Shown piece after piece: positions 1 to 13,224 of a stretch of DNA of 64,000 bases. The translations under genes were made by a program, and so were the position numbers. The notes below the pieces were generated by a model. It did no database searches and had not been told where the DNA came from. It worked only from the letters and a program-made list of their open reading frames with translations. The stretch comes from Pristionchus mayeri (Eukaryota; Nematoda; Chromadorea; Rhabditida; Neodiplogasteridae), in NCBI GenBank assembly GCA_036245805.1, contig BTRK01000001.1, positions 32,932,758 to 32,996,757 on the forward strand, given 5' to 3'. Position 1 is the first letter of the stretch, and each line of letters starts with the position of its first letter.

Positions 1-3000
1 CTTTCAATGGCACAGCCATTTCCGAATCTGCTTATTTCGAAAGAATACAGCCCGCTGAGATTCTGAAACTGGAATGATATACATGGTTCTATAATAATTT
101 CAGCGTATGGAAGGCATTGATGCGAATATGTAAGAAAAATGAATTCACACGTTGATGTAATGGAGATAAAACGCTGTTTTCTACACGTTCCGTCAGAAAA
201 TTGGGTATTTTCTGCGTACAACAACCTGATCCCTCCTACACTACTATTGGAGATCTGTGATCTCGACGTAAGGGGAACGATCAAAACAAACGCAGACAGG
301 AAAGAGAGAGAACGAATGGAAGGATAATCATAGATCATTATCGATGCTGCAGCATAACATTATCACGCCTATGCTATTGGGATGACCTAACAGGAAATAG
401 TCTCTCCATTGTGTGTTCTTTTTCACGAGTAAGAACGGTGAGAGATATCGCTGGAAAATGTTATTGAGAAGTCATTTAATCTGAATCACGAATTATCGCA
501 CCCCAGTTCACTTGAAAGAAACTCTAGCAGATCAGAAAGATAAGGATATGCTGAAACCGAGTCTACAACCCGAAAACTCTAGTTTAGTCTCGACAAGTAC
601 ATTCGCAATTTGTGATGGAAAGCTAGAGAAAACAGCCCGTTCAACAACCTGGACTGATCGGGGGCGGGCGAGAGATGGGAGGAAAGGAGGAGGGAACAGG
701 GACAGCCAGAAAAGATGAGAAGCCACGATAAGAGATGCGTTGATCCCATAAAAGACAAGGGAAGGAGGAGGAGGTGGAATCAGAACAGACAACAGCATCA
801 TCATCCTTGTGATTTCTCTACAAAATATCGCGACTTTTTCCATCTAGTGATTTCTATACAAAATGTCGTGATTTATTCTCAATTTTCCCACTCGCATCAG
901 GTTACGTTGAAAAATTATTAAAGTAACAAGTAATCTAGCAAAAAGGTAAGGGAGTTAGGACAAAAACATCAACAACATGCAGGAGTACCAGAGTGTATGC
1001 AGTGCTCTAAACACATTTTCACACTCGCGTCATTTTCGGATTAGCGAGAGAGCGGAGGTGGGCGGAGAGGGGAAGAAAGGGAGAGAGAGACAAGGGAGAT
1101 CTCGCTTTTGATCGCTGTGCCGCGTTTTTGACCGTGACAACTATCGATCTGTACCAGGGGAGGTCATTTCCAGAACAACACAAAAGATAAAAGATCAAAG
1201 ATCAAAGATCAGAGACCGGAAACCAATGGTTCTCATGGGGTCGGCTAAGGCGTGGAATCGAGTTCGAAATTGGTGTAACGGTTTCTTCAGTTCACCCAAT
1301 CACTTGGTCGGTTGAGCTTCAAGAGAGTGTATAGCATAAAAAGGCTGAGGTATCGGTTTTCGCATTATAATGCAATCTCTATGTACATGAATAGATCGAA
1401 TTCGGGAAGGAGAACAGACAATGATCATCCAGATAGACAAAAGATCAAACAATCGTCTCTCTTCCGAAAGGAGCGGCTAATAGAAGGAGCATGCATATAA
1501 AAATAAGAAGAATGGAATGGAATGGGAGTGAAGTCACACGTGTTTATGGGAATCGTTACCAGACGCTGACTAAGCTTGGGTGAATCTCCGAGTGAAAATG
1601 CTGCTCACGCGCGAATTCCTTTGGAAATTGGCGAAAACAGTGCGAAAAATTGCAGATTTTCGAAAATGAGTGACTTAAGATGCGGTTTCTTCAGTCTATT
1701 CATGCTCTCGCTTCTCAATCGGTCAAGACAGTGTAGAGAATATATCATTGCCAGCTTCTGACTCAGAATCAGAATCAGATTCCCAGTTTATCAGGTGTCG
1801 CTTCTGAGTCAGCATGCGTGAAACTACGAGCATCAGATAAATTGCGAGAGAAAATGCACGCGCGACTTTCCTTTGAAAATCATTGGAGTAAAGAGCGAAA
1901 AGCCGCAGAATTTTGAACGAAAGTGAGTGAAGAAATTGCGACTAGAGTTCTTATTGTCATTCAACTGGCCGAGATAGAAAGACCGGGATATTGCCTCTTG
2001 AAGGGATATTGACCAGTCCCTCGTTCTCCATAGAATATATTTTCGAGATATAGATAATGCAACTGGGATGGATGCACTTTGGGAACGGTGAGGGCACGAA
2101 TGAGGACGGTGCGGTACCGAGGCTGAACTCTAGAATTCGAGTGGACATTCTCCTCTTAATTTCCAATGCACTACAATCGCTCGAGAAAGAATGCGCAAAA
2201 TGAGGTTAAAAAGGTATAAAAAACGGAGCGTATCGAGTACTGTAACTAGTACTACTGTAACTAGTACTGTAGTACTGTAACTCTACTGTACTCTCGCGGA
2301 ACACTGCGAGCTAGCAAGAAGTGTGATGAGAACTGGCCAGTCATCATGCATAAATCATGATTTCGATATTATCACATTGTGCTTACAGCGGAGTGGATGG
2401 AATGCTCTTAGAGTAGGGGAGGCTTAGCAAGACATCGTCTCTTCAATCCACGTTCGCGCTGGTTAGACGGATCACAGAGAGTGAAGAACATCATTTGACG
2501 CAAAGCCCTCGGAAGGCTAGAGATAAGAAGAGTTCTGTGGGTATTCACAGTGGGTTAGGAACTTTCATTTAGGTGAACATCAAAAGAATCTTAGCAAAAC
2601 AAATCTGTTTACACGAAAAAGAGCAAAGCGGGATCACCCGGTGTTGGTCATTCTATGCTTTGACTCATTCACATGAGCGAGAGACAACAAGTAACCACGG
2701 TATTGTCCGTTTTGGTGACGTTCTCGAGCGAGCGCAAATATTAGTGTGCGGGTAGGGGGATGTATGGTACGATAGAGTGCGAAGCAGGGGTGAACTACAG
2801 AGATACTGCAAATTAGTAATATTTCCTCGAGATTCAGAGGGATACCTATTGCGCTGCTCCAACCGGAGGTCACCTGCAGAAAAATAAAAACGATCAAAGA
2901 TGGGAAATCACAAATCGGGAATCGAGAGATTTCATGGGCTCGACCAGATTCCTAGATATGGCATGAAGAATGTGGGTGAGAGATGAGGGGGCAGTGTAGT

Positions 3001-3498
3001 TTCTGCGGAAAATGCACTAACGTAGAAGAAGTGTTGGCCCCTCGGAATTCTGGAGGACATTCAGGAGCAACAAGTATGTGACAACAAGTGGGCTACACAG
3101 TACCTAAATTGTGCTGAAAGTTTTGTACGCTTCAGCTGCACAATTATCGACCACCCAACAACAAGAGGCAACAAATGCTCATCTAAACAGTTCTTGCAAA
3201 CGGGAATACCTCTGTTATAGAGATTGAGCGAGAGCGAGGGTGCGCGCGCAAAATAATGACGTCAAACAAAGAGAAAAGAGAAGGAGATAGAGACAGCGTG
3301 CTGCTCAGGCTTGAAATGATTTGGGCGCACAATCAGATAAGAAGATCTGGTGAGACATAAGGAGACTTTCACTGATAAGAACCAGCGAATAGCTATGACT
3401 AGCACGGTTACAAACTGACAACTCCGTTCTGCCCTACACAAGTGCCACAGGGGGGCGAGGCCAGCACAAAACCTTCGGAAAACCCAGCAAAAGAACGT
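1..3498. other. Intergenic region without a recognisable gene
   Basis: No open frame here shows a recognisable domain, and I could not assemble a convincing exon series. The DNA is rich in GAGA/TCTC tracts. A short iterated block of ACTGTAACTAGT-like units lies at about 2238-2290. The segment at about 1437-1474 (AAAAGATCAAACAATCG followed by CTTCCGAAA) recurs in direct orientation at about 4350-4386. Part of it may be a 5' flank or a first intron of something outside the window. Confidence 0.5.
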
Positions 3499-3570
3499 AG
3501 GGGGCACCCGGAGTTGAACCGGGGACCTCTCGATCTGCAGTCGAATGCTCTGCCACTGAGCTATACCCCC
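3499..3570 (-). tRNA. tRNA-Cys (GCA)
   Basis: Read on the minus strand this is a 72-nt cloverleaf. The acceptor stem is GGGGGTA paired with TGCCCCC, with U as discriminator base. The A box reads TAGCTCAGTGGC, the anticodon GCA is at plus-strand 3536-3538, and the B box is GGTTCAACTCC. No intron is present. It decodes cysteine UGC/UGU codons in cytoplasmic translation. It matches the general form of nuclear nematode tRNA-Cys. Confidence 0.97.
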
Positions 3571-6124
3571 GAGCGGGAGAGTGGTCAGTTCTCGCCGCCT
3601 TGTCGCTTTCCCTCTCGCGCAATCCCTTTCCCGAAAGAGAAGAGTTTGAGAAAGGATACCCCCCGCGGTCTCTTCGTTCTATACACTCTCTGATAGTGAC
3701 GATTACCCGAATTTTGTTCTCTTTTCGGAGGAGATTTGGATTTGGGGGACGGGGGGGGGGGGGGGAGTATAGTGCGACACCGAATGATTCGCCGGACAAT
3801 AATAATGGCTGTAGTTGTGCGATCGGATCCTGTTCTACCTTCCCTCCTCTCATTCTTCCTCCCCATTGTGCTGCGAAATCGTGATAGGGGTCATTGCATT
3901 TGAATGGATGCTGAGAGGAGGATCAGTTTCAAGCGAGGGGGAGGCGAAGGTGGCGGAAGTATACCTCGAACTTCGGGTAATCGTCTATTCATTTTATAGA
4001 CTATGTGGACAGTGGACGAGAGTGTAACCAACGAGGAAACTAATACTCAAACTCTAAAAGAACTCTAAAGAGGGGCAGAAAATCCAGAGGTGCAGCGGGT
4101 AATTGCCTCATTTCTCACACGCTCTAGACCGGCCAAGTGATGAGAGGGCGGGAAATTTGGAAATGTTTAGCTTAATTGTGAATTCTAATCAGTTATATGG
4201 AGGAAGTGCTAATATGGAGGAAGTGCTAATACTTTCCGGAATACGCTTTGATTTCTTAGGGGAGACATCGTATCGCTTGTCGAATATATTGGAATCTCTG
4301 CAGGAAAATAGAGCGAGCTCGTTAACGGGAGCGAGCAATTAAGAAAGAAACAAAAGATCAAACAATCGAGTCTTCCGAAAAGAGCATCGAATACAAGTAC
4401 ACGGGATATTGTTAGATGTGCTCGAGAGCATGGTCAGAGGAAGGAAAATCCGTCCAAAACATTAATAGTTGGTAGAAAATAGATAGATTTACGATGAACA
4501 CAGAACACAAGAGAGCGGAAGATACGATAACTACCGTGAACTCTGCCGGACCAAACACCGATGATTTACGCGCCGTAATCGGGCGTTGGTCGCACCCAAT
4601 CTATCGTCTCGCGCCCAGGATTGATCCGCTTACAATGCATTCACAGGATGGGAAAAACACACTGCCAGAGAGTGAATTCGCAAATTCGCTGGAGAGAATG
4701 AGGAACAATAGCAGCAATTTCGCATACAAATATTACATCGTCGGTGCACCTATTTTTAGACAATAACCGTGAACTTTAACCTAAACTTTCAGGGAATACA
4801 CTAGAAATGTAACCAAAAGCACCAAATATTAGCGAACACCCGTGGAATATAGCCCTACAATAATTAGTAAATTCTCTAACATTTCCAAGACCATCCGGAG
4901 AGCGTTTCACGGAGACTAGAGTTCGAGAAACCACGGTCTCTAGCCTTATGCAAAATGAAAATACAATGGCCAGTATTTCCGCACCGGAGATATAATCGAA
5001 CGAATACGAGCGGCGGCGACCTCTCGAAATAGCATATTAATCCAGTGAGAAATTATGCACTGCAAACACTGGATATGGTAGAGGAGAGAGCAAAAGACAC
5101 AAGAAGTAATCAGCTAAACATTTCGCTTTCTTCTACAGTATAGCCAAAATTTCATAGAGATAAAATCGTACCGAAGAGAATGGCATTCCGCCGTCTCGAA
5201 ATAGCGCATCTCCCTCTTCCCCTTTCAGATCACACAGGTTTGTTTGTGATTGGAGATCAAGACGAGAAATCAGAGGACGGGAACGAAGATTGATGATGAG
5301 AGAACAGCAAATCGGTGAGAGAGCGTGCAGAATGAAGAGAGCAAGCTATCATTCAGACAGATATTTAAGAAAGTAGAGTAGATCGGAGAGAGAACAGATA
5401 TCACAAGAGTTGAGATCACGCAAAATGAAGAGTTTCTTGCGAAGTTATCACTAGTTGAGATAAGAGCGTCGATTTATTTGAGAAAGTATAGTGGAGTAGA
5501 GTGCGATCGGATATCACAGGAGTTTGATTAATGCAGCGCTAATTATAACTGGGTTGGTTACTTGCGCAACAAGAGAAAACGATGGTGAAGAAGGTATAGA
5601 AATGGGAAATTCAGTATAAATGAACTGCTTGAGAAAGCAAAACGATAGAGAAAGGAAGAAGAGAGCAGTTAGAGAGGTAGGTAAAAGTGTTGCCAAGTCG
5701 GCATTCACCTTCCTCAATTCGTATGCTCTCTCACCTGTCAGACAGAGCGAGAGAGCGCGTGAAACGAGGAGAGCACGCGCCGATTGGCCATCACTAGTAA
5801 GTAAGCGTGAGCAGCCGATTCAACCTTGGAGTGACCTCTAACTATCCCCCTCCCTCCTTCCCTCCCCTGCCTCTTCCTTCTCTAGCCAGTATTTTCCCGC
5901 CTGTTCGAGATCGAAGTTCAAACAGCCATTTTAAAAGATCGTCACCTCGCCAATCGAGATAACAAGATCAAATTACACTTCGAGATGGGTTGGGACAACT
6001 CCATAAAACATAATGCCTACGTGTTATCGCGGAAAGTTCAAATGCATACCCTTCAGAAATCCCGAATTGTTCTGTGTGGCTCAAAATCGACACAGAGTGG
6101 AAAAAGTGTCGATGTGAACATAAT
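3571..6124. other. Intergenic region, no gene seen
   Basis: Only short, unsupported open frames occur. The region has purine/pyrimidine-rich tracts, a G15 homopolymer at about 3751-3765, the second copy of the short direct repeat near 4350-4386, and a small foldback element at 5687-5794 (listed separately). I saw no exon series and no second tRNA. Confidence 0.5.
5687..5794. mobile_element. hAT-like miniature inverted-repeat element, copy 1
   Basis: A foldback of about 108 bp. Its ends are GTGTTGCC and GGCCATCAC, and its core carries GTCAGACAG, GCGAGAGAGCG and GAAACGAGGAGAGC. The same core and ends occur at 49580-49691, where 8-bp flanking duplications are visible. This copy is the more degenerate one. 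It has no coding capacity. Confidence 0.55.
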
Positions 6125-6272
6125 TGCAATTTGCATCAATTCCCTGCACGTACACAATGATGGCAATTGCTTTTTCGATTCATTTCCCTTGCCCTTTCCC
6201 TCCTCCTCCCCTCACTCTCTCCTTTCCTCTCGCTCCGGAACGGTCGTCACCGCGCATCCAGTGATGGTCTGT
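6125..6272 (+). promoter_or_regulatory. Conserved 5' block of gene A (likely promoter/5'UTR)
   Basis: About 145 bp are shared with 15075-15219 in front of gene B. The shared sequence includes a CT-rich tract with TTTCCCTCCTCCTCCCCTCA and a block ending ATCCAGTGATGGTCTGT. Similarity stops immediately after that point in both copies. Its position upstream of both signal-peptide exons suggests a conserved promoter and leader. The final ATG at 6264-6266 is directly followed by GT, so it could be a start codon split by an intron (see findings). No transcript data are available here. Confidence 0.6.
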
Positions 6273-6336
6273 CCATATTTCCTCGTATCTTCAGGACTTC
6301 TCTCCATTTACCGTAACCATGCAATCGACTTTACAA

Positions 6337-6403
6337 CACTTTCCCAATCATACCAAAGAAGTCAAATATAATATTTGACTTCTTTGGCATGATTGGGAAA
6401 GTG
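6337..6403. repeat. Near-perfect 67-bp hairpin upstream of gene A
   Basis: Arms beginning CACTTTCCCAATCAT and ending ATGATTGGGAAAGTG pair almost perfectly. There is one mismatch, and the palindrome runs through the centre (AAATATAATATTT). It lies between the conserved 5' block and the signal-peptide exon of gene A. It could be a tiny MITE remnant or a transcribed hairpin. The near absence of a loop argues against a typical microRNA precursor. Confidence 0.8.
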
Positions 6404-8274
6404 AAGAATGTGTAGGTGAATTTACAAATTATACTCTCGTTTTCATCATTACGACTCAAAGTCTAATGAAGGGGATATAGAATAATCGGATCGCTAGGAA
6501 GCCTAAGTATACTCTCTTCAAATCATCATTCATCATGCAGCACCTCCTTCTGCTGCTGCTGCATGTAGCATCTCTCGTGCTGCAGACCGAATCACAGACT
6601 ATCGATTGGACGCTGTGCCTCGGCACAAGCGGAGTGGATGTGAGTGAATCTCTCTCTCGGTCAGGCAACTTATTATTGTTCAGGCAACTTATTAACCATG
6701 GGTTAGTTGTTTGTAACCAATATACTGACCAGTTGGTAACCAGTATGATGACCAGTGGTTGGCACCTGCCCACCTTCTTGTTGGAAGAAACCCGAGTCTC
6801 TGTGTATATCTGCCTCTGTATATATTTCTCTCTAAAGTGTAAATTTACAATAATACGAATCCTATCCTCAGAAATGCGCCATAGCAGAAGCTTGTTTCAA
6901 AACTCCTGACCATGAAAACTTCGAATTGGTTTTTGTTGATGATTCGGTGCTCAATGGCGGATGGAACTTCAAGTGTGACACTGGGCTACTCATGAAGTGA
7001 ATTGATATCCTGAAATTGTTCAAGATTCAGATGATAATCGTTTTTACCTTCTATTTTTTTAAATAGTCAATATAATATTAATAACAAAGAAATTGCAATT
7101 ACGTGCAACAAGTTGCCAATTGAAGATGGGTTTCTGGCAATGAATGGGAGGTCTTCCTGCAAATACGCAATCATGAATTCGATACCGAGCAAGGTATGCA
7201 ATTTTGCATGTAAATCTACAAGTAAATTGATAAATTTTGTCCATCATAGTTTGTGTTTATCGAGTACAAAGGAATATTTTAAGGCATCTCCTTATACTCC
7301 GAAAACAAGTTTCTGCTCGGGTGCGAAAAATCCAAAGATGGAGTCAAATTGGCAAAAGACACACGACCAGACCTATTTGTTGGTTCGTGTTAGAAACACA
7401 TTGCAAATAACACAAATTATCGCTTTCTAGATCTTGTAAGAGATTCTCGAATTAATGAAAATGACGGATTTTGCCATTTCTTTCTCAAGAACGGAAAACC
7501 CGTACGTATTTTTTCTCAATATGCAATGTGCGTCATATATTGGCTCATGTGCTGAAATCTTGATCATATTAGGCAAGTCATGTTGGGGATAGACAGGATC
7601 TTCTATTTTAAGAAGATCTAATTATTAAGAAAAGCAGCGAACAGTGTAATGAACAGTCATCGCGAATTTAATGGCTGCTAATGTATATAGATATACGTAG
7701 TATTGAACTGGCCTTCAGCAAGCCAATATTGTTTACCATAGTCAATATCAGGTTGAAAGTCTTGGCAAAAAATTGCGACTTGTTTACTTTCCGAAGCCAA
7801 TTGACTGGAGTACGTGTGCGAATCCTGAAACGGTAATGCATGTTCAACTTTCTGCTGTATTAGATGTCCATTGCAGACGTGTGCCGTTGAAAAATCCTGT
7901 GTCTCACAGTTCGGCGAAGATTTAGTTGTCGCAAAAACCTCAATCGACCCGAAATGTTCGACCGGTATGAAGATACGGTAAGTAGTACGGCGAGTCAAAG
8001 TATTAATCTGTTTACGTTTATTTATATAACAATAGTTTTCAGGCGAAAGCCATTGACGCCTAATGCCCTTACGATAGAACTGCAAGTGCTCAAGAAGAAC
8101 ATCAGAGTAACTCAAGGAATTGCACTTTACAAAAGCCACGAGCTAGAGGCAAAATGCATACCCGTAAAGAAAGGCCGCACTGTCCTGCCCATGGATGTTC
8201 AACTTGAATATCAACTAAAAGGGAGCAGAATTGGAGGAATTAAAATGGGAAAATTAAAATTCAAGAGCGATTTA

Positions 8275-9537
8275 TTAGGTTGGTCATAAAGTTTTGCGCG
8301 ATTTCGGACCCCAAGTTTGAGTTCGTATATTTTCTTTTGCTCAAATCGCCACGTATTGTCCTGATGATGTTATATAGGGACATGTTTGACCTTTAGAAAA
8401 ATATAGTTGAAATATTCCAATTATCTCTACTATGCGAGAAATCAAGATCTGCGTAACTGTGAATTTTCAGAAAAATAAAATTTTATTTAAAGTTGCTGTA
8501 CTTCGCAGATAAATTTTTAGATGGAGACTCACAACGTTTATTAAAAAGCACTAGGCGTACACTACCTAGTTTCAAAAAGAGAGATCTGCCGAATTGGAAA
8601 TGGGCTTCGTAGAGGTCAATGAAACACGGGCACTTGGAAAAATAAGATTTCTATCGAGCAAATCACCTGTTTCGAGGATTGACGCGGGTGACCTCTAGCA
8701 ATGGGCGCTGTAATCACTACGTACATGGTTCTCTATTATATCAATATTTAAGAGCACACTTTCTTTTCTCATCTAAAAAAAGTGATATTTGTATCTCAAT
8801 TATTTTGCAAAGAAAACGTCAAAAAACCTGACATTGAGGGTCTTCAAGCACGGCTCACCCTAGAAAAAGTAGCGACATCCACAATATTCCTAAATAGTGA
8901 GTGATAGGGCAAGGGTTGTTCGTTCATTTTAATAGGAAAGTACCGCCCTTCAAACCACATCTCTAGCACAAAAAAGCCTGAAGTGTGTATTTCGATGTTC
9001 TAAATTGGGCATCTGCAATCCGAAGAACCGTGTTCGTGAATGGAGAGCTCCATTATCCCCCAAAGGGAATTGTGACTTGTACTAGAAAGGTAGTTCACAA
9101 TCATGAATAATTGAAATCTCTTGTACTGTCGGCATAGATATAGTACTCGAAAACGTATCTTGACAAGTGCCATTAAAACCCACATTCGGATTACGCGCAT
9201 ATTTCTAATATGCTCTTTGTGGCTGGTCAGTCTCAACATCACCAGTACGATATATTCCCATCATACTTTACTACTGTGGTTAAAACTGGGTCCTATCTCC
9301 GTCCTAAATGAAAAGCAAATCTTTTGAAAAGTCAGGTCGTTGATCAACCACATGAAGTTTGGTGCATCGCCGTATTCCTTTCCTTGATCGGACAGATCTA
9401 TAATAGTGTATTCTAAAGAGAGTATAAAAGCCCCTATCTATCACTAAAAGATCTAAGTTGATTGGACAACAACGAACGATTGTAGATGCCAGAATGCACT
9501 TTAGTAAAAATCGCGCAAAACTTTATGACCAACCTGA
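8275..9537. mobile_element. Mariner-type element 1 inserted in gene A
   Basis: A 1,263-bp element. It begins TTAGGTTGGTCATAAAG and ends CTTTATGACCAACCTGA, flanked on both sides by TA (8273-8274 and 9538-9539). The internal sequence matches both halves of the longer element at 51734-61991. I found no intact transposase frame, so it is probably non-autonomous or dead. It sits at the 3' edge of a coding exon of gene A, between an R-G-I-S-type exon and the next short Cys exon. Confidence 0.9.
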
Positions 9538-10861
9538 TAAATGATTTTTTTTTCATTTTCTGATCTGCTCACATAATTTAGAAACTCTCGAGAAAGGATC
9601 ACGCATGTTTTGGAATCGTGCAATTTGTGAATTTGAAGTTGGCGATAATGTAAAAAATGAAATTTTCAAACGCAAGTTTATTCAAAAATAGATTTATAAA
9701 TTGGTATTTTAGATCTCCGTACCTTACCTTCTGATGGGTGGCGATTAGAATATGCTTTGAGACCGCTCGACTGGAGTAAATGCGGAACCAATCCAAATTC
9801 TGTCAGTTCGAGATCGTAATTCGGGCCACCGTATCTTTGTTTCTCACACTGTCTATCCTTAGATATTTCGAGACAATTGTTAAGAATTTAAATCTGACCA
9901 TTATATAAATGGCCTAAGCCTTAACCTGAAAAAGAGATACAATATATGCTTACTTTCAGAAGTGTTTCGTTGAAGGGGCTTGCATCAAAAGTCCCAAAGA
10001 TCTGGTTTTACTAAAATACCCGATATACACCAATTGCGAGTCAGGAATAATAGCCTCGTATGCATTATTTATTGATAATAATGAACTAAAAATATAATAA
10101 TTAAATTGTAAATCTAGACGGTCAAAATTCAGGAGGCGTTCGGACGATCCGCTTAAATGGATGGTACATCTAAGTGTAGTCAACAGGAACATTGATACAG
10201 TCCGGGGCATTTCCATGCTTCAAAAAAATAAGAGAGAAGTTCTAAGATGTGGAGGGGTGGAGAAATTAACTGCGGTCCCTGACCTTCGAGCAAGTATATC
10301 CGATCTAGGAAATACAACAATTGTTTATTGTTAGAATTTGAAAAAAGTGGCAACAAAGCCTCTTCATTCTATACATTATCTAGCAAAATATATAGTAGAG
10401 AAAATGTGTGAATTTAATAAGCCCAAGCGCCGCAATCTACTTATAGTATTCAAAAAACGATATATTACTCATAGTCGAATTTAGTAAAGCAGGTTTTCCT
10501 AATTTTAGAATACCGGTGGGGTGAAACCCGCCCCAATTATTTCTACTGTGATGTCGAAGTAGATAATTCAACGGAAGTAAGCCAATATTTTAACATTAAA
10601 AATAAAGATTTGAGTGTGGTTTTTTTGCCCATTAGAAGTGCATGCAATTCAAACGTATCATTCTATAATGAATCATTGAAACACACTTAATTGTAAACCC
10701 GTCCTACTTTTCAGATATTGTCTATTGCTGATGACTCGTTCCGATTAGATTATGTGCAAACCATTGATTGGAGTTTCTGTAAAGAACAGGCGGTACTACC
10801 TTAAATTCAGTACTTCAATGTCGAAAGAAAATCATACTATCAATACCTCAAACTGACATCC

Positions 10862-10885
10862 GGACAGACAGACAGACAGACAGAC
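10862..10885. repeat. GACA microsatellite in an intron of gene A
   Basis: About six tandem GACA units lie in an intron between the exons at 10716 and 10915. Confidence 0.9.
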
Positions 10886-13224
10886 GCTACGACATTATAG
10901 TCAATAGGAACTTACAGTATTGCGCGTTGCTGGATCGTGCGTCTCAGTCAATATTCCTTTCCTATTTCCGATCCACTGATGTTAGCTCCAACTGTGAAGT
11001 GGGAATGTGGATTCGGTCAGTTTTTTTATATTTATAGTTTAGTTTTTCATTTTTCATGAATAACCATAACAAATTAAAAATAGATCATACTGTAATTGAA
11101 GCACAATCGTAACATCACAAATTGAATGAAAAATGTATAATTTTCGAAATGTACTTGAATATAATTTTCAGACCATTATCTCCTTCTGAATGGATGGTCA
11201 AAATATTAATCATAAATAAGAAAATCGACATTCAACGCGGAATTTTCCTCCATCACGACAATAAAGAAATTGGAAAAAATTATGACAAAATGCTGGGATG
11301 TTTCAGCCCCGAAAACAGTAATGATACTGTTCAGATATGGGCAAAAGATGTTCTGGGTGTAGGTGAGTTTCACCTTATCTCATTTTTTGTTGTCACTTTG
11401 ATCGTATAAACATGAAATTTAAAACAAATATATATTGTTTCAGTTCCCAACCAAACTTGGAATTCTCATCTGACGCCCGATTTCGCGTTCTGTGAAATTC
11501 TCGTCAATAATGCGAACCCTGTAAGAATACTTTTGTAAATCTGAGCTGAAAATAGTTCTTTAAATGGATCAAGCAATATTTTGTTACTTTCAGTTTTCCA
11601 TTCGAGGAGGCACGCTTCAATTGTCATTTGTGACTTCATCGCAATTAGAGACCGAATCAATTGGGACAACTGGGCCATTTGAAGGGGTGCAGAGCTTCGA
11701 TAATTAAATTTCATAAAAAACATTTAGTTCGCTGAAAAACTCCGATGTAATCCCTTCCGCCGCGTGTTCAAAAATTAGACCTACAATGATGGGAAAATAA
11801 TTAAACTAAAGGTGAACTAAACTCTGGCTTACAATATGTACAAACAACTTTACAGGTCAACGATGTCCTCTCACCCAAAATTCGATGCTCGGCTATTCAT
11901 GCAAAGTCTGATTTACAGTAATATCTACTTTTATTATTTTAAAAAAATATAAAATTTAAGTGCCGAGCTAAGTCCAGGAACGATTCCGAGAAAAGTTAAA
12001 GGAGTCGAGTGCAAGAAACGAGAGAAAACTATAGATAATAAGAAAGTAGAAACATGGGTTTATGAAATAGAAAAGATTGATGGAAAAAAGAAGGATATTT
12101 CGAGTGATACTGATTTCGAAGTTTTCTGCGGCGCCAACGGTATTTTTTTAAAAATTTTGCAAGTGAATAATTTTAATAGTAATATAAATCATAATCATAA
12201 TATTTTTTCAGTTGAGCTAATGTGTGAGCAACTGAACTACAAAATGGCTCATCCGCCAACATTTGCACAAGATCATGACACCATGCAAGTGTCACTGGAG
12301 GTTAGTGTATTATTTGCATGGTTTTTTTCACTTTTTTGAAATTTATAATCAATTCAGTGTCCAAATGACAATTGGCTGACCAATAAAACGTATTACTATA
12401 CGAGTAAAACTTTCTGTGGTCCCAGTAAGATTCACAAAATTCTGCTGCATGGTTTATAAGGAAAGATAATATTGATTTCGAGAAAGAACACGCTGAGTGC
12501 GCTAAGAACTGTAAGTGGGTTGTATGACCTACCCATCTTATCGTATTTCTATTAGACAATTGCAAAATATCTGCACCGCCCAAAACCGAATGCCCCTCAA
12601 AAGAAGGATGCAGGGATTTGATTACAAGGGCCGGATTTCGGTGTCCGGTCGAGTCTACTCTGACGTATTGTAAATGTGTGCTCCGTGGCAACTGGCTTTT
12701 CAGAGTTATTCATGCTAATGGAACCCGAGTAAACGAAACAATCGAACATCTGGTGTGCAACGATGTGAATGGTCGATGGACGATAGAGGGAAAGAGGGAA
12801 GTGGAGATTGGAAAGGGAGCGAATATCTACTGCGAGAGTCAGTCAATTTCGTCGTTAATTAATGAAAATGCTTAAAAATATAAAAAAATAAGTAAATACA
12901 CAAATAATTAAGATGAAAAAGTGGAGGAGGAAGTCCGAAATTCAATTATCCCCCTCGTCGTATCTCTCGCATCAATTGCAGTCACTATCATAGTTACCGG
13001 AAGCTTCATTATTCGAATATTAACGGTATTTCTAATGGCTTGAAGTGAAGAAAATTCCATTTTTTCAGAGAGGCTGAATTCTTCAAATGAGAACTAAAAA
13101 AGAAATACACAAAAATCATTCGCAATCACAAACGATAAATCATTCTTTGAGATGTGCTCAAGTATGAAATTTGGGGTGTTGATCACTGAAGAGTGCAAAT
13201 ATTGGAAGTGAAACATCTCTAAAC

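Larger units (their letters stand above)
6535..13077 (+). pseudogene. Gene A: modular secreted/type I membrane protein, probably decaying
   Basis: About 26 exons are readable. Exon 1 (6535-6639) gives a Leu-rich signal peptide and I-D-W-T-L-C. Four modules follow, each with four exon types: a C-x-V-E-x-C exon (6872, 7877, 9960, 10915), a W-x-K-L/N-K-x-I-D/R-G-I-S exon (7067 plus 7250, 8043, about 10127, 11171), a short exon with one Cys (7435, about 9580, 10509, 11445), and an I-D-W-S-x-C exon (7752-7832, about 9742, 10716). Cys-containing exons follow (11856-12840). One transmembrane helix (VVSLASIAVTIIVTGSFII) lies at about 12940-13025, and the protein ends in R-G-stop at 13077. Defects: an in-frame TAA at 7280-7282, compensating -1 and -2 indels near 10921-10970, a 1-nt loss near 12437, and a mariner at 8275-9537. 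I do not recognise the family by name. Function is unknown. Confidence 0.75.

Noticed and set aside
7678..8139. 153-codon minus-strand frame
   Set aside because: It is antisense to two well-supported plus-strand exons of gene A (7752-7832 and 7877-7977) with matching splice sites.
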